Of a stretch of DNA of 64,000 bases, positions 1 to 10,506 are shown one piece after another. The notes beneath the pieces are model-generated. The model was given only the letters and a program-made list of their open reading frames with translations, did not search any database and was not told where the DNA came from. Position numbers and translations under genes: made by a program. Origin of the DNA: Trichobilharzia regenti (lineage: Eukaryota > Platyhelminthes > Trematoda > Strigeidida > Schistosomatidae); the NCBI GenBank assembly GCA_944472135.2, contig OX235262.1, positions 59,864,440 to 59,928,439 of the forward strand. Direction: 5' to 3'. Each line of letters opens with the position of its first letter. Positions within the stretch are counted from its first letter, which is position 1.

Positions 1-269
1 CTGTTAGTACTGTTTTAACCAGTTTTGTGTTTAAACATTACACTGTCTAGACTGAAGACTTGTCAATAATACAGCGAAATGGTGTCTGTCTACGTTTGCT
101 GTATGCATTTAAATTAAAGTACGTAGTAACATCTACTAAATAAAGGTGTATTACAAAGGATTAACTGTTTAAACTTAGTACACATAAACGAAAAACTCAA
201 TATGAAGAGCTTCACACTGAAGATCTAAATGCCCCCAACTCATTTCCAAGTTCCAGCGAATGTGTGGAT

Positions 270-450
270 ATTTGTGAGTCAGTAGTTCAATGGTAGAATA
301 TTCATTAACGACAGGACGGTAGGTCTGAGTTCAACTTTGGGTGAACGCATTCAGGGAATCAGAGAGGGTTGGGTGTGTGGCTAGCAACCTCACTGTTAGT
401 TGAATTTCAAAGTTTGAAGTTCTATGCTCCACTGGTAACGCAAAGGAAAC
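270..450 (+). repeat. tRNA-headed SINE with RTE-type tail, degenerate
   Basis: Decayed copy of the SINE family best seen at 28758 and 22214. The tRNA-like head keeps an A-box-like stretch (AGTAGTTCAATGG). It is followed by the body motif GGCTAGCAACC and by the tail TCTATGCTCCACTGG, which corresponds to the RTE 3' end. Divergence is high, so this is an old copy. Confidence 0.6.
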
Positions 451-720
451 CGGACGTACCAAACAGGCAGCAGTAGTTGTTTGTCATGTTTCCAGTAATT
501 TGCTAAACATGGACAAATTTACACAGCTTATAAGGTGGCATTATGGTACAAGCAGTTGAAGTTGTCTATACAATAAATGCAGTTGCTACAGTCTCTTCTG
601 GACGATCTAATCACAATACTGGGTATTTCAATTAACTTTGTAATTATGTAAATCTTTTCTCCTAGGCTAGATATCACTGTCCTAACGTTCACATATCACC
701 TATTGACTTAATCCCTATTT
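451..720. other. no gene or repeat recognised
   Basis: AT-rich sequence. I see no long ORF, no splice-flanked exon and no match to the repeat families found elsewhere in the window. Confidence 0.5.
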
Positions 721-812
721 TCCTGCCGATGAGTGCAATACTGGGACGAAACATCTGTTCAATACTCCCTGGATTTTAATGATTCCCTAACTCATATGAG
801 TCCGTGATCAAG
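721..812 (+). repeat. hammerhead SINE, 3' part only
   Basis: Contains the hammerhead stretch CGATGAG...GGACGAAAC of the ACAGCTGT family, then the family tail (ACTCCCTGG, then CCCTAACTCATATGAGTCC). Core position U4 is C here, and the cleavage triplet reads TTC. The tRNA-like head is missing. The ribozyme is probably dead. Confidence 0.65.
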
Positions 813-1329
813 CCTTAATCCTTATTTTTTTGTTTTTCTTTTGTTCTTGCGCTATCCCTTATATAAAAGCTTCTCTTTGCATTTGTGTGACTGTGTTGAT
901 AATATGTTGTTCTATGGTTGTGATTTTATTTGGATGAGGTTAAGATTAGCTGTGGTGATTCTGAACCTGGACTATCTTCAGGAAGCGTCTGGTGTGTAAT
1001 TGTTGCTACCAGAATTTTGACTCGGGATTTTGGAAGTATTCTTCTTCGTTCTCAGGTATTTCTTACAGCTGGTTTTGGTTAAATAGTTTTGTGTTACAGA
1101 AATTAGTTTGTATTTGAGAAAATTCTGGATCTGTAAAGGTGTCTAACAACATTGTTGAGACGATTTTGAGTTCACAAATTTTTTTCACGAACAACTGTCT
1201 TTTAACTGTCGTTAGGACACTTTGGAACTGTGTGTCACTCAAAGAATTTTTTCGATAGCTGTACAATGGAAGGCGAAGATTTGTTTTCAGTGTTCAAGCC
1301 ATAATCATGTCAGTTTTGATCCCTACAAC
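813..1329. other. no gene or repeat recognised
   Basis: T-rich non-coding sequence. The short minus-strand open frame at 1063-1266 has no recognisable motif, and its composition is that of AT-rich noise. Confidence 0.5.
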
Positions 1330-1775
1330 TAATACAAAGTGACTGAAGAATGCTTCATAAAGTCAGTTCTTCTATACGAATCAGAAACTTGGTGTGCCAC
1401 GAAAAGGATTTCAACAGGCTGCAGGCTTTTGTTAACAGTTGCCTTCACTGGCTTCATATTGAATGTATAACAGCCGGCCAGAAGGAATTATCTACAAGAA
1501 ACTCTGACTGGGAACACGCCAGCCAAGAGCCGATTGCTCAAAAAATATATGTAGGAGAAAGTGGACATAGATTGGACAGACGTTAAGGAGGGCGTTGAGT
1601 GACATCGCGCACAATGTAGGGCATTGATCAAGTGGAATCCCAATGGGAAGCGGCCAGTAGGTCGTTGTTGTGAGAGTGACACGGAGAAGATTGCTTGGGG
1701 ACGGGGAGATGAGGGATTATAGGGAATCGTGGACTCAGATGAAGAGGACGGCAGAAAATAGAACAAAGTGGAGAT
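1330..1775 (+). pseudogene. RTE retrotransposon 3' fragment, C-terminal domain
   Basis: Translation in shifting frames follows the C-terminus of the intact RTE at 41300: VSSSIRIRNL, then FVNSCLHWLHIE (intact copy FINSCLRSILKIRW), then WEHASQEPIAQKI (intact WERTNQEPIVKQI), then remnants of the GHTLRKPSSD and LEWNPKGRRR segments. Several frameshifts and stops make it non-functional. It runs directly into the hammerhead unit at 1776. Family assignment is firm; the 5' limit is approximate. Confidence 0.75.
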
Positions 1776-2105
1776 GTTTCTGATTGGACACTAGTCAGTA
1801 ACTAGTATAATGTGTCTAGTTCTAACTTCGGTGCAGACTGAATTCTATCAGTCAAGCTTGCAATGTGGCCACCATTCCAGGTGACAGGCAGCTATCACGG
1901 TGCACTGAGAATTGTTGGTATTAGATGGTTGTAGGCATCGGCGGAAAGCCCTGAACCTAGGTTTCGTGCCGGGTGACATTCATCAGCGAGGCTTATCTAC
2001 AACCTCGAAGGAACTCACGTCTCTTCTGAGGTTCGAACCCACGTCACCCAGTTTTGCAGTCAAAGACGTTACCACTGAGCTATTCGGACTCGCGATTGGC
2101 CCCCC
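1776..2105 (-). repeat. hammerhead SINE-like unit, ACCTAGGT family, minus copy
   Basis: Read on the minus strand: a tRNA-like head with A box TAGCTCAGTGG and B box GGTTCGAACC, then a hammerhead motif at 1948-1992, then a tail containing CTGATAGAATTCAG and a CTAGT-rich end. The same unit occurs at 58263-58590. It abuts the plus-strand unit at 2106, so the two form a head-to-head pair. Confidence 0.75.
1948..1992 (-). ncRNA. hammerhead ribozyme motif, ACCTAGGT family
   Basis: On the minus strand: stem I GCCTCG, core CTGATGA, stem II closed by GGCAC, then GAAAC, a minimal palindromic stem III (ACCTAGGT) and stem I' AGGGC. Base 10.1 is A rather than G, and the cleavage box reads GGTTC rather than GGTC. 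It is weaker than the partner copy at 2169. Self-cleavage is inferred from motif only. Confidence 0.6.
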
Positions 2106-2290
2106 GTAGACACATTACACTAGTTACTGACTAGTGTCCAATTAAAAATATCCAATACAGTCCTACAGGCCTCGCTGATGAGTGTTTCCTGGCACGAAAC
2201 CTAGGTCCAGGGCTTGCTGCCGATTGCTTCCAACCACCTAATACCCACAATGTGGAGGTGTGTTGTTGAAGCCCTTTGTTCAACTCGGAA
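2106..2290 (+). repeat. hammerhead SINE-like unit, ACCTAGGT family, head missing
   Basis: Starts with the family's unit-junction sequence (ACTAGTGTCCA, then AATACAGTCCTACAG), also seen at 58700-58755. It then jumps straight to the hammerhead without the tRNA-like head and ends in the CCAACCACCTAATA tail. A deletion removed the pol III-type head. Confidence 0.7.
2169..2213 (+). ncRNA. hammerhead ribozyme, core intact
   Basis: All conserved positions are present: CTGATGA, then stem II GTGT/GGCAC, then GAAAC, a minimal stem III from the palindrome ACCTAGGT, and the cleavage triplet GTC. Stem I pairs GCCTCG with CAGGGC with one mismatch. This is the type I arrangement with the very short stem III known from the schistosome Sm-alpha ribozyme. 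It is one of the two copies in the window most likely to be active. Confidence 0.7.
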
Positions 2291-2919
2291 CCCAAGGGAA
2301 TAATAATAATGGTGAGTATCTGAGGTTCCACAAATATGACGTACTGGAGAGTGTAACTATAGATTCTCATAGACAGGAAAATATCCAACCACTTTTCACT
2401 TTTCTCTGACATTCTTGTTATCTCTTTCTAAATAAACAACTGTAGTCACACTTTCTCGTAGTTCTTTCTCTCTCTCTCTCCCTAATTCTGATGTACTTTC
2501 CAAATGATGTGAAATTTCCTGTACAGTTGCATTCACATCAATGAATTTGTGGTCACTATTATCCGTCAATATTATTATTATTATTTTGTTTCTCCTTCAT
2601 TATTCTCTTACCCTGTCAATTGTTTTGCATTTTATGATGGAACACGTGATGGATTTCTGTCCTTCTACAAAATTCATGTTAATTCTGTGTAACAATCGCT
2701 TACGAGACATATGCACGCACATTTTACACATTGTGGCCTTGAACTTTATTATCAATTCTCCTTGACCTTACCGTTATATTGAATATGTCTAGGCATTGTT
2801 GAATCTGGGGGTTAGCAATTCATATTGGGTTTAGCATCATATAAGTCGGCAGTGTACCGAAGTGAATCTATTTAATTCCACTTTTGGATTTTTCCACCTA
2901 TTGATTGGACCAAAGTGCT
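2291..2919. other. no gene recognised; short simple repeats
   Basis: Holds a CT-rich run near 2466-2485 and a TTA triplet run near 2568-2585. The short open frames here have no recognisable motif. Confidence 0.5.
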
Positions 2920-3075
2920 CGGTGTCAGGTGGCCTAGTGGATAACGTTTAGGAGTTTGAAACTATGGGCACTGGATTCGAACCTCATTGGGAACATCATC
3001 ACTCACTGCGGAGTGTAGGTACCAAATAGGACGAAATGCGCATCCAGGATTCCACTGCTAGTCGTGCCTATCAAG
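2920..3075 (+). repeat. Sm-alpha-like SINE with degenerate hammerhead
   Basis: The tRNA-like head has A box TGGCCTAGTGG and B box GGATTCGAACC. It is followed by CCAAATAGGACGAAATGCGC and ATCCAGGATTCCACTGCTA, which match my recollection of the schistosome Sm-alpha hammerhead SINE. The first core box is ruined (CTGCGGAGTG in place of CTGATGAG), so cleavage is unlikely. It differs from the two other hammerhead families in stem III and tail. Confidence 0.75.
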
Positions 3076-3149
3076 AAGTTAATCTAATTATAACTAAGTA
3101 ATCATTTGGATTAATTGAGCTAAAAATAAATTTTAAGGATTTGTTTGAA

Positions 3150-3420
3150 GGCTAGACCATGGATTGATATCTCATTTAGAGAATAATTGAAAACTAGGAA
3201 GTACTAGACACATGTCTCGTCCTAGTTTGGGACTCATCGACACCAACGACCTTCAGTTACAAGGCGAGCTCACCTATCATTTGGCAACTGGGATCTGATT
3301 CACTGGCCTGTCCATGAATTCTTACTTCTACCAAGTGGGTGCTTACTGCCTACTCCACTACTCCCTGGTTCTCAATAGTTCTCTAACTGATATTAATCCG
3401 TTGTCTAATTTGAAACGAAT
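3150..3420. repeat. hammerhead SINE pair, minus copy plus partial plus tail
   Basis: The minus copy (about 3150-3315) has the family tail, a hammerhead at about 3200-3245 (core GAAAC changed to GAGAC) and a damaged head. A plus-strand tail piece follows at about 3340-3420 (ACTCCCTGG, then TTCTCTAACTGATAT) without a hammerhead core. It is a decayed head-to-head pair. Confidence 0.7.
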
Positions 3421-3795
3421 TAAAAATGGATGATAATTAGTTAATATTTATCACTACAGTGGCTGAATACCAATCTTGTCTTTATTCGTATTTTGGGTTT
3501 CCTAAAGAATAGGATTCAGGAAGTTAATAAAAAGACGATTGCATTGAAGAAAAGTTTATTTTCGATTGCAAATATGAATTAAAGTGTAATAATGACAAAA
3601 GAAAACAGAAAGATAAGTTGAAAGTAGGGTAAAATCAGAACTGTTAAGAAAATCTATGTTTTATGGAATTAAGGATTATAATAGTCATAAAAACAGAACA
3701 GACAGGAAATTCAGATAGCTTATAATATGTGTAAGACTTGGGCGCTATGGTAGTTTGTTTACTAGATGTATCACATACTAACTGTGTCAATCTGT
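3421..3795. other. no gene or repeat recognised
   Basis: AT-rich non-coding sequence with no recognisable repeat family. Confidence 0.5.
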
Positions 3796-3968
3796 GTCGT
3801 CAATATTATTACTATTATTATCACTGCCACTCCTATCATTAATTATTTGATTCTCATATTTCCCTACTTGCTTTCTGACTAATTTATCAGGGTGATTATT
3901 AAGTTTCAAAGCTTCTCTTATATGCCTCACTTCCTGTCTTAGATTTCCCAGGGAACTACTTAGTTTTT
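3796..3968 (-). repeat. inverted arm of PLE front end
   Basis: Nearly exact reverse complement of 3998-4175, separated by a 29-bp spacer. Both arms encode the same PLE linker segment (HIRQALKLNNH, KLVRKYVGK). Inverted terminal copies are a known habit of Penelope-like elements. Confidence 0.8.
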
Positions 3969-3997
3969 ATGCTTTATTATTTATTTAAACATTTCAC

Positions 3998-5240
3998 AAA
4001 AACTAGGCAGTTCCCTGGGTAATCTAAGACAGGAAGTGAGGCATATAAGACAAGCTTTGAAACTTAATAATCACCTTGATAAATTAGTCAGAAAGTATGT
4101 AGGGAAATGTGAGAATCAAATTAATAATGATAGGAATGACAGTGATAATAATAATAACAATAATAATTACGACATGCATGTCAAACATGCACAGGATAAT
4201 GACACTACCATCAATAAGGAATCTAAATCAACAGTAGTAATTCCATACAATAAAGGAACCTCGGAAACCAGCTTACGCAGAATTCTTAACAATGCCGGCA
4301 GGAATAAATGTGACTGGCATTCACACCAACCACAAACTCAATTAGAAACAAGCTTTGTCGGTTAAAGGATCAATCCAGTGAAGCCTTTGAAACAAAACAA
4401 TTTAGTTTATCTCATACCCTGTTGGAATGATTGTCAGATCAAATACATAGGTCGAAGTAGTAGAACAGGGACAGTCAGTGAGACTAGCCGAGCATAAATC
4501 TTAGGAAAATCTAGATTAGCTGACCCGAATATAATGAGAAATCTGGAGAATAGTGTATGTATAGCACTCACTGCAGCCAGTTACACACAACCATACAATA
4601 GGATGGATGGGAAAGGATGACAGTTTTAAAATCTAATGTCACAGGGTGAATGGAGGGAGAGATTGATAACGGAGGCTTTGTTTATCGAATCAACTGCAAA
4701 TCAACACGTGTAATAGGAATGATTCAACACTTGTCCAACGGACATCTGGAAAATTCTGCTACCTTAACGACGACAAATAGGAGAAAACAAAGAAAACTAT
4801 AAAACTCAAGCATCGAAGTCGTGTGATTATAAGTGATATAATGATATGAACAGTAAGTTGTGTGTGAAACGCTGTCATCCAGTAAATAATACTGTTTCAG
4901 TGTGTGATACATCTAATAACAAACTAACATGGAATTCAGATAACTGTTGTGAGATTTCACTTTTAATGTTGGCCATAGTAACGAAAAAGGTTGGATGTAT
5001 TTATTTTAAATACACAGTATAGGCTTGAACTTTAGGATCACTAATGCCTCAAGTATACCCAGATACCTTGACCTCACTCCCTGAGGCAATAACAACCACT
5101 GACCGGAAATAGTTGTGAAACTCTCTCATCACATATTTACTATATATACACGAATGTACAGGCTAGTTGATGACTTTGTCAAAAAGAGAATTTTCTTCTC
5201 TGCAGCCATCTTTCTAATATTTTCTATAATCTAATTTGTA
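3998..5240 (+). pseudogene. Penelope-like element A, linker and GIY-YIG endonuclease remnant
   Basis: An open stretch at 4036-4365 encodes MRHIRQALKLNNHLDKLV, an Asn-rich run, then VIPYNKGTSETSLRRILNNA, the linker that precedes the endonuclease in PLEs. In other frames it continues as LVYLIPCWNDCQIKYIGRSS, the GIY-YIG signature (C...C...KYIG), then WRERLITEALFIEST near 4650. At least two frameshifts and several stops break it. No reverse transcriptase domain is visible upstream, so the copy is 5'-truncated or rearranged at the inverted arm. The 3' part (4820-4900) holds the hammerhead-like tail GTGTGAAACGCTGTCATCC. The closest relatives here are the copies at 17651-18690. Confidence 0.8.
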
Positions 5241-6004
5241 TATTCCGTGATTCGAATCTAACTAACTCTTATGTAAATTACATCGTTTATCTGCGAAGTT
5301 CTGAGAGTCACTGAAAACCAAAGACTGTTAGATAACAGTTGCGTACTGACTAGACACTCTTCAATACCATGGATTGGATATAAATCTATGGTTGTGGTTG
5401 GCAGCTGAATTGTAGTACTACAGTTCCATAGAAGTTAAAATTCATCAGCTATGGGATTCCTATATATTGTCTGAATGGTAAATGTTTTCATCTCGTAAGA
5501 TGAGATCACAGTCCTCACAGTTGATTGCATCATGCCTCATTAACTGTGAAATGTAGAAATGGGAAGAGAAATACAACTATCCTTCTTTATGGTTAATCAG
5601 CTTGCATAGTATTTCTACATTTCCCCTCAAAGCTTTTCTGCTTAAACAAATCTATTCTATTCAGTTATTTATTTATTCAGTAATTTGTGTATATAAATCT
5701 CTCTAGTTTTTTTTATTTCCCTAAATGACATTTGTTTGTCCAATCCTATATGATTTACCTATACACTAACAGTCACATCCAAGTCCACTATCCCTTCACC
5801 GTCCTAATATATTCACCTGTGTTAAGTTCTTTGTATCAAAACTGAATATATAGTTGAGTTGGAATATTTAATTAGGAGAAATCAGTATTGTAAAATTTAG
5901 TTTTATGATTTATTATCATTAACAGTGAATAATATTTCTTGATATATATTTATCCAATGTAGATAATCTGACGTGACCTTTAGGCATACTATCTATCTGT
6001 TTCA
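5241..6004. other. no gene or repeat recognised
   Basis: AT-rich non-coding sequence. Nothing coding or repetitive could be assigned. Confidence 0.5.
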
Positions 6005-6383
6005 GCTTAGACTACGGATTGATATCGGTTAGAGAACTATTGAAAACTACGGAGTACTAGATAGCTGTCTCTTCCTAGTTTCAAACTCATCGGCAGTATG
6101 CACCCACCACTGGGGTTCGAACCCAGGACCATACGGTTAGAAAGCAAGTTCATGGACCATTTAGTCACCTGGACCTGACTTCTCAATGGCCAGTCCATTG
6201 CTTCTAAATTCTGGCAATTCGTGATACATTTAGCGCGACTGGCACTAACCAATGTCATTGGTGGGATATCCATCCTCACACTTAGCTGGTTGAACCTCAC
6301 TGGTCATGACTTTTCACTAGAACTACAGGGAACTTCTTCCTGTAGCTAGTTGTCAATATCGAGTGTCAGATTAATTTTCAAGA
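6005..6383 (-). repeat. hammerhead SINE, full-length minus copy
   Basis: On the minus strand: leader with TCTAGTGAAAAGTCATGACC, head with B box GGGTTCGAACCCC, hammerhead at about 6053-6105 (GCCGATGAG...GAAACTAGGAAGAGAC), and the tail ending GATATCAATCCGTAGTC. The core carries substitutions (U4 to C, GAAAC to GAGAC). The plus-coordinate right end is the family's unit boundary ATTAATTTTCAAG. Confidence 0.75.
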
Positions 6384-6424
6384 ATGAGTTTGTAGAGATT
6401 CTACCGATCTAGCTATTTCTTCCC

Positions 6425-6640
6425 TAGCCGTCTATTTGTTTCGGTTTGCAGGGATCTGATCGGTTTTAAGTTAAATTATGAACGACGGAAAGCCGGAGTG
6501 AACCGGAGAGCTTTTTAGTAACAATTTGGGACCCATCAGCAATGCACAGTCATCACCTTATAGGTGATCAAACAGAGGCCTTCCAAGTGACGAGGAAGAC
6601 CCGTTAAACATTTAGGTAATGAAACAGAATCCAATGGATT
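6425..6640 (-). repeat. hammerhead SINE, very degenerate second minus copy
   Basis: Contains TTTGGGACCCATCAGCAATG, the reverse complement of the family's first core box and stem II. It lies in the same orientation as the full copy just to the left, which suggests a head-to-tail dimer. The rest is too diverged for a firm call. Confidence 0.4.
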
Positions 6641-7584
6641 AGAAAATCCAACTTCTGTCAATTTATGATATATTTCTTCAACTGTAATTTGTATAGTGCC
6701 GTTTGCATACATCTTTCTGGAATAAAGCTGTTGGAATCCTTACGACACATACTACTGACGTATTTGAGAATAGTAGTTCACTAGTAACGGTACATTTTAA
6801 TGCTTATCTTCTTAAAATAAGATGAGGATAGTGAAATGAAACTTCTTTAAACAAGATACATTGGACTTCTAATGGATTCATGAACTAACATTACGCGGTA
6901 CACACGAAACATCGAAACTATTACAATACATTTCTTCAGGAACAAATGAAATCAAGCGTTACTGGACAGCCATTTTCTATCAACTTGATAGTCTTCAGAG
7001 GTGTGCACCCACCGGTCTGCTAACCATTCAATAGCTCACGAATTCTAGCATCTATCTGTTCACTAGATAGAAGAAACATCATCCACTGCTATGGGGAAGT
7101 ATCCGTAAACACACATGACATGATGAAGCTTGTTGGTAATATACTTTTATTTAGAAGTTTAGGGAATTTCATAACTGTCCAACTGACATCTGTTCTTGAA
7201 TTCACTCAAATCCTTATAGATGGGAATACTGTGGAATTTAATATTAGCTTAAGAAACTCTCTTACCTGACATAAAGTAATTACTTAGAGGTTTGTATTAT
7301 TCGGAAAGTATTTGAGTAGGTACCAATATCGTCCAGTACTTTCCATTTTCCGTGAAAAAACTCTTTCAGAAGTTAACTGCTTTTTTTCCGAGCATGTTTC
7401 TATAATTTAACCAGTCTTTTTAATTTACACTGTTATCGCTTTTCATAATTCAGATAAGGTATTGAGACACATCGACATGCGTAAGGCCGGAAATAACACA
7501 GGAATTAACTTCTTACAGTGCCTTAAAATAGGGCTTTGGCATCTCGATAGTCGTCAACAGCCATACCTATAATCCAAATATGAT
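6641..7584. other. no gene recognised; possible CR1 3' end
   Basis: Mostly featureless AT-rich sequence. At about 6690-6740 TGGAATAAAGCTGTTGGAAT resembles the 3' terminus of the CR1 copies at 47040 and 29000, which hints at a short CR1 3' stub. Confidence 0.35.
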
Positions 7585-7765
7585 CTCCGGCCAACGCATT
7601 CTTAACCCTAGCCTAGTGGCTGATAAGCCCAGTGGAGTGAGAAGGTTGGGTGTTAGACTAGCAACTCTGTCCCGTAGAGCGAAACAACATCGCCACTACT
7701 GAAACTTGAAATTTCAGAACTTGAACCTTATGTTCCACTTGGAAGGCGAAAAAATGATGCAACAA
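7585..7765 (+). repeat. tRNA-headed SINE with RTE-type tail, body and tail only
   Basis: Contains GAAGGTTGGGTGTTAGACTA and GCAACTCTGTCCCGTA, then TATGTTCCACTTGGAAGGCG, the body and RTE-like tail of the family. The head is missing or unrecognisable. Confidence 0.6.
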
Positions 7766-8284
7766 ATCTGCCGAAATAAACTTCTCCATCGACTAGTATA
7801 AGACAAAGAATCAGATGGAGAAATACGGACCAATTTATTTCATTTTAATTCGAAATTTTACTTTATTTTTTTTGAGAGTTAATTACTAATTCCTTGAAAA
7901 AGTTTGAAACATTTCGGTTAACGCAACACTGGAAATCACTCACTTAAATATTGCTGAGATTTGTAGAAATAGGTACGACTATCTGCCTTCCGTTTGGAAT
8001 CCGATTTCCGTGAAACAAGTAGATTGGGCTTTCTTATTCAAGGAATTGTTTGAGGATTGCCTTTTCCCATAATTTCTAATGAATACATAGAGAATATTTG
8101 CTTTGTTATAAAACCAGACCTCCAAAATCAACATTCATTCTTGAAATTAGTAAAATTTTTGACTTTTGTCTCGTTTTACTAATTTAACCTCCTCGAAATG
8201 AGCTAAATTGAAAAGTGAAAGAATGATTACGAATATATAACGAGGTAAAAAAAATAGAACAGAATCAACAGTTTTCTAGTCATT
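7766..8284. other. no gene or repeat recognised
   Basis: AT-rich non-coding sequence with no recognisable motif. Confidence 0.5.
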
Positions 8285-8805
8285 TAATGCAGGATTTCAT
8301 CATGAGCTGACATCAGTTAGAGAACCATTAGAAAACCAGCTGAAGGTACTGGACAGCTTTTTCGTCCTGGTTTGCAACTCTTTATCAGTAAGCACCCTAC
8401 GCCACGGTTCAAACCTAGGACCTACTGGTTACAAGGCTAGCAAGCTCGTAGACCGATTAAGCCACTGGGATCCAATCCAATGGCCCATGAATTCTAATCT
8501 CTGCGAATTCACGACATAGCGCGACCATTTCGCAGTGTCTTCTTCGATGAGTTGCTGCCTCACCTTCAACCTGACATTGGATTTGGTCCCAATGACTCAA
8601 TGGTCTACTAGCTCGCTAGCCTTGTAACCAGAAGGTCCTGGGTTCGAACCCTTTTGGTGGGTGTGTATTGATGAAGAGTTTCAAACTAGGAAGAAATAGC
8701 TGTCCAGTACTCCCAGCTGATTTTCCAATGGTACTCTGACTGACGTCAGCTCATTATGAAATCCTCCATCCAATCAAATAAAATCCATACAAAACCAATA
8801 CTTTA
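8285..8805. repeat. hammerhead SINE pair, head to head
   Basis: The minus copy (8285-8530) and plus copy (8560-8805) are near-reverse complements: each has the tail with TCAGCTCAT-type ends outermost, then hammerhead, B box and A box toward the centre. The plus copy has A box TGACTCAATGG, B box GGGTTCGAACCC and a damaged hammerhead (ATTGATGAAGAG...AGGAAGAAAT). The right end reads ACAAAACCAATACTT, the unit boundary that also begins full copies elsewhere. Confidence 0.8.
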
Positions 8806-9244
8806 AAATTAATCATATTTACTCACATCACATTTAGTCAGCAGGGTGTGAACATGTTTCAACTTGTTTTTGAATATATTAACCTTTTTTCTTCAATAAG
8901 GACAGATATATGTTGTATTCGATAGCAGTTATTAGCATCACGCCGACTATTTATTATATATGACCTTTTGAACTCTAGCCAAAAATTACATCACCTCATA
9001 TATCGCTTTGCATAATTATGTTAGCAAGATGAGTCACTTTTAAAATATATTCACTTTTTACAGAATGCTTTTTCTTTTCTACTAGAGTTGATAATCCTAT
9101 GAAAAATTAGTTGAAATTGAGAGATGAAAGTAGATAACTGGTTGATTCTAATCTTGGAATACTCGGCATGGCTTACTTATTATGATTTTCAGTCATAGGA
9201 TGGGATAATCACACCTTCAAGTGTTGCCTTGTAGCGGTTTGACG
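8806..9244. other. no gene or repeat recognised
   Basis: AT-rich non-coding sequence. Confidence 0.5.
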
Positions 9245-9750
9245 TGTTATGATTTCCATCAGAAACTGATATCAATTAGAGAACCAGTGATAAACAGGGG
9301 TACGGAACACCTGTCTCGTCCTGCTTTGGGACTCTTCATCTGTTCAGCACTCTGTGGCTAATGTCAGTTCGTGATCTGAATTGAAATCAATCAAATTCCT
9401 GAAAACTAATATTTGGTAATTAATCTAGCGCTCAATTTTGGTAACTGGAGGATGTAGTCATCTGTGACCAGTGGAGCCCAGTAAACTGGGTGTCGGCACA
9501 AATACCCTCCGAAAACATCAGCTGTTGGTCGCAACGTATATAGCAAAAGAGTAGAGGCGAAAATTCGTGAGTCAGTGAGTTTTGTCTAAGTGTCTGAATA
9601 GTGAAGAAACTTGTCTGGCAATCTAGAAGTCCTGAGTTCGATGTCTGGTGGGGGGATGAGTGTGCACTGATGAAGAAGTTTAAACTAGGACGAAACAGCT
9701 TGTTTCCAATGGTTCTCCAACGGTTATCACTTAGTAATCTAAACTGAGAC
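9245..9750. repeat. hammerhead SINE pair, head to head, decayed
   Basis: Minus copy tail and hammerhead at about 9250-9360 (GTCTCGTCCTGCTTTGGGAC). Plus copy hammerhead and tail at about 9600-9740 (CACTGATGAAGAAG...AGGACGAAACAGC, then GTTCTCCAACGG). The central 9370-9600 holds diverged leader sequence. Confidence 0.65.
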
Positions 9751-10319
9751 ACTCAAATCACCTATTCATAATAATTATAACATCTTTATTCTCTACAGTA
9801 TTTGTAAAATATACAGAATTTTCAGAGGAGTTTATTGCAAAATATTTTTCCTCCAACTAAAATATTAATTGACAGTATATCACATAACAAAATGGTCTCC
9901 AAGCTGAAGCACAAACCATTCCATTATAATATATCTGCTTTGTCTTCTTCAAAAAACTCACGATATCTAGTTGAATGCCAATTGTAAGATGTTCAGAAGT
10001 ACATTTTGAAACCCAAGGAAATAAGTGAAGAACAGTTATTTCATAAATTGTAAGACGTTGCCACCCACAGTCAGGCCTTTCCTCAGGTCTAGTAGGAACT
10101 CGAGAATTAGAAGCTTGTACACATTTTAAACACACATCATAGTAGATAATACCATTAGAGATCCTGTCTTAATCGATTAAAATGAACCGAATTAGAGAAA
10201 ATATATGCAAAAGAGAGATGGAAGGTTTTGTTGCCCAAATTTTAAGCAGGCCGCTAATTTACCGCACATCATTGTCTGCCAAAGCCATTTAAAGTCTTGA
10301 TCACCTCAATTACTAGAGC

Positions 10320-10450
10320 CTAGTAATCACTTTCTGGGCACTCATTCAGCTCAGCATTAGGCACAGAACCATGTAGGCTTTTTCCTCGTCTTCTTGATAC
10401 CGTTCTCATTTCGGATGGGATATATCCTCTAGTTCGAGTGACTGGAGTGT
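10320..10450 (-). CDS. possible terminal exon of an unidentified host gene
   Basis: On the minus strand a strong 3' splice-site-like stretch (T-rich tract ending TTTCCTGCAG, AG at 10451-10452) is followed in one frame by 42 codons and a TAG. The encoded peptide is basic then acidic (VTRTRGYIPSEMRTVSRRRG ... NAELNECPESDY) and resembles none of the transposon proteins in the window. Downstream, about 540 bp later, a minus-strand AATAAA (9785-9790) could serve polyadenylation, and a further stretch at 9857-10135 stays open without a motif, which fits a 3' UTR. The CR1 copy starting at 10507 would then lie in the preceding intron. I do not recognise the product, and no upstream exon is visible. 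It could be chance. Confidence 0.3.
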
Positions 10451-10506
10451 CTGCAGGAAACAGTTAGGAAAAATTTCACCTGTGAAAGCAAAATTACTAT
10501 AGTAGC

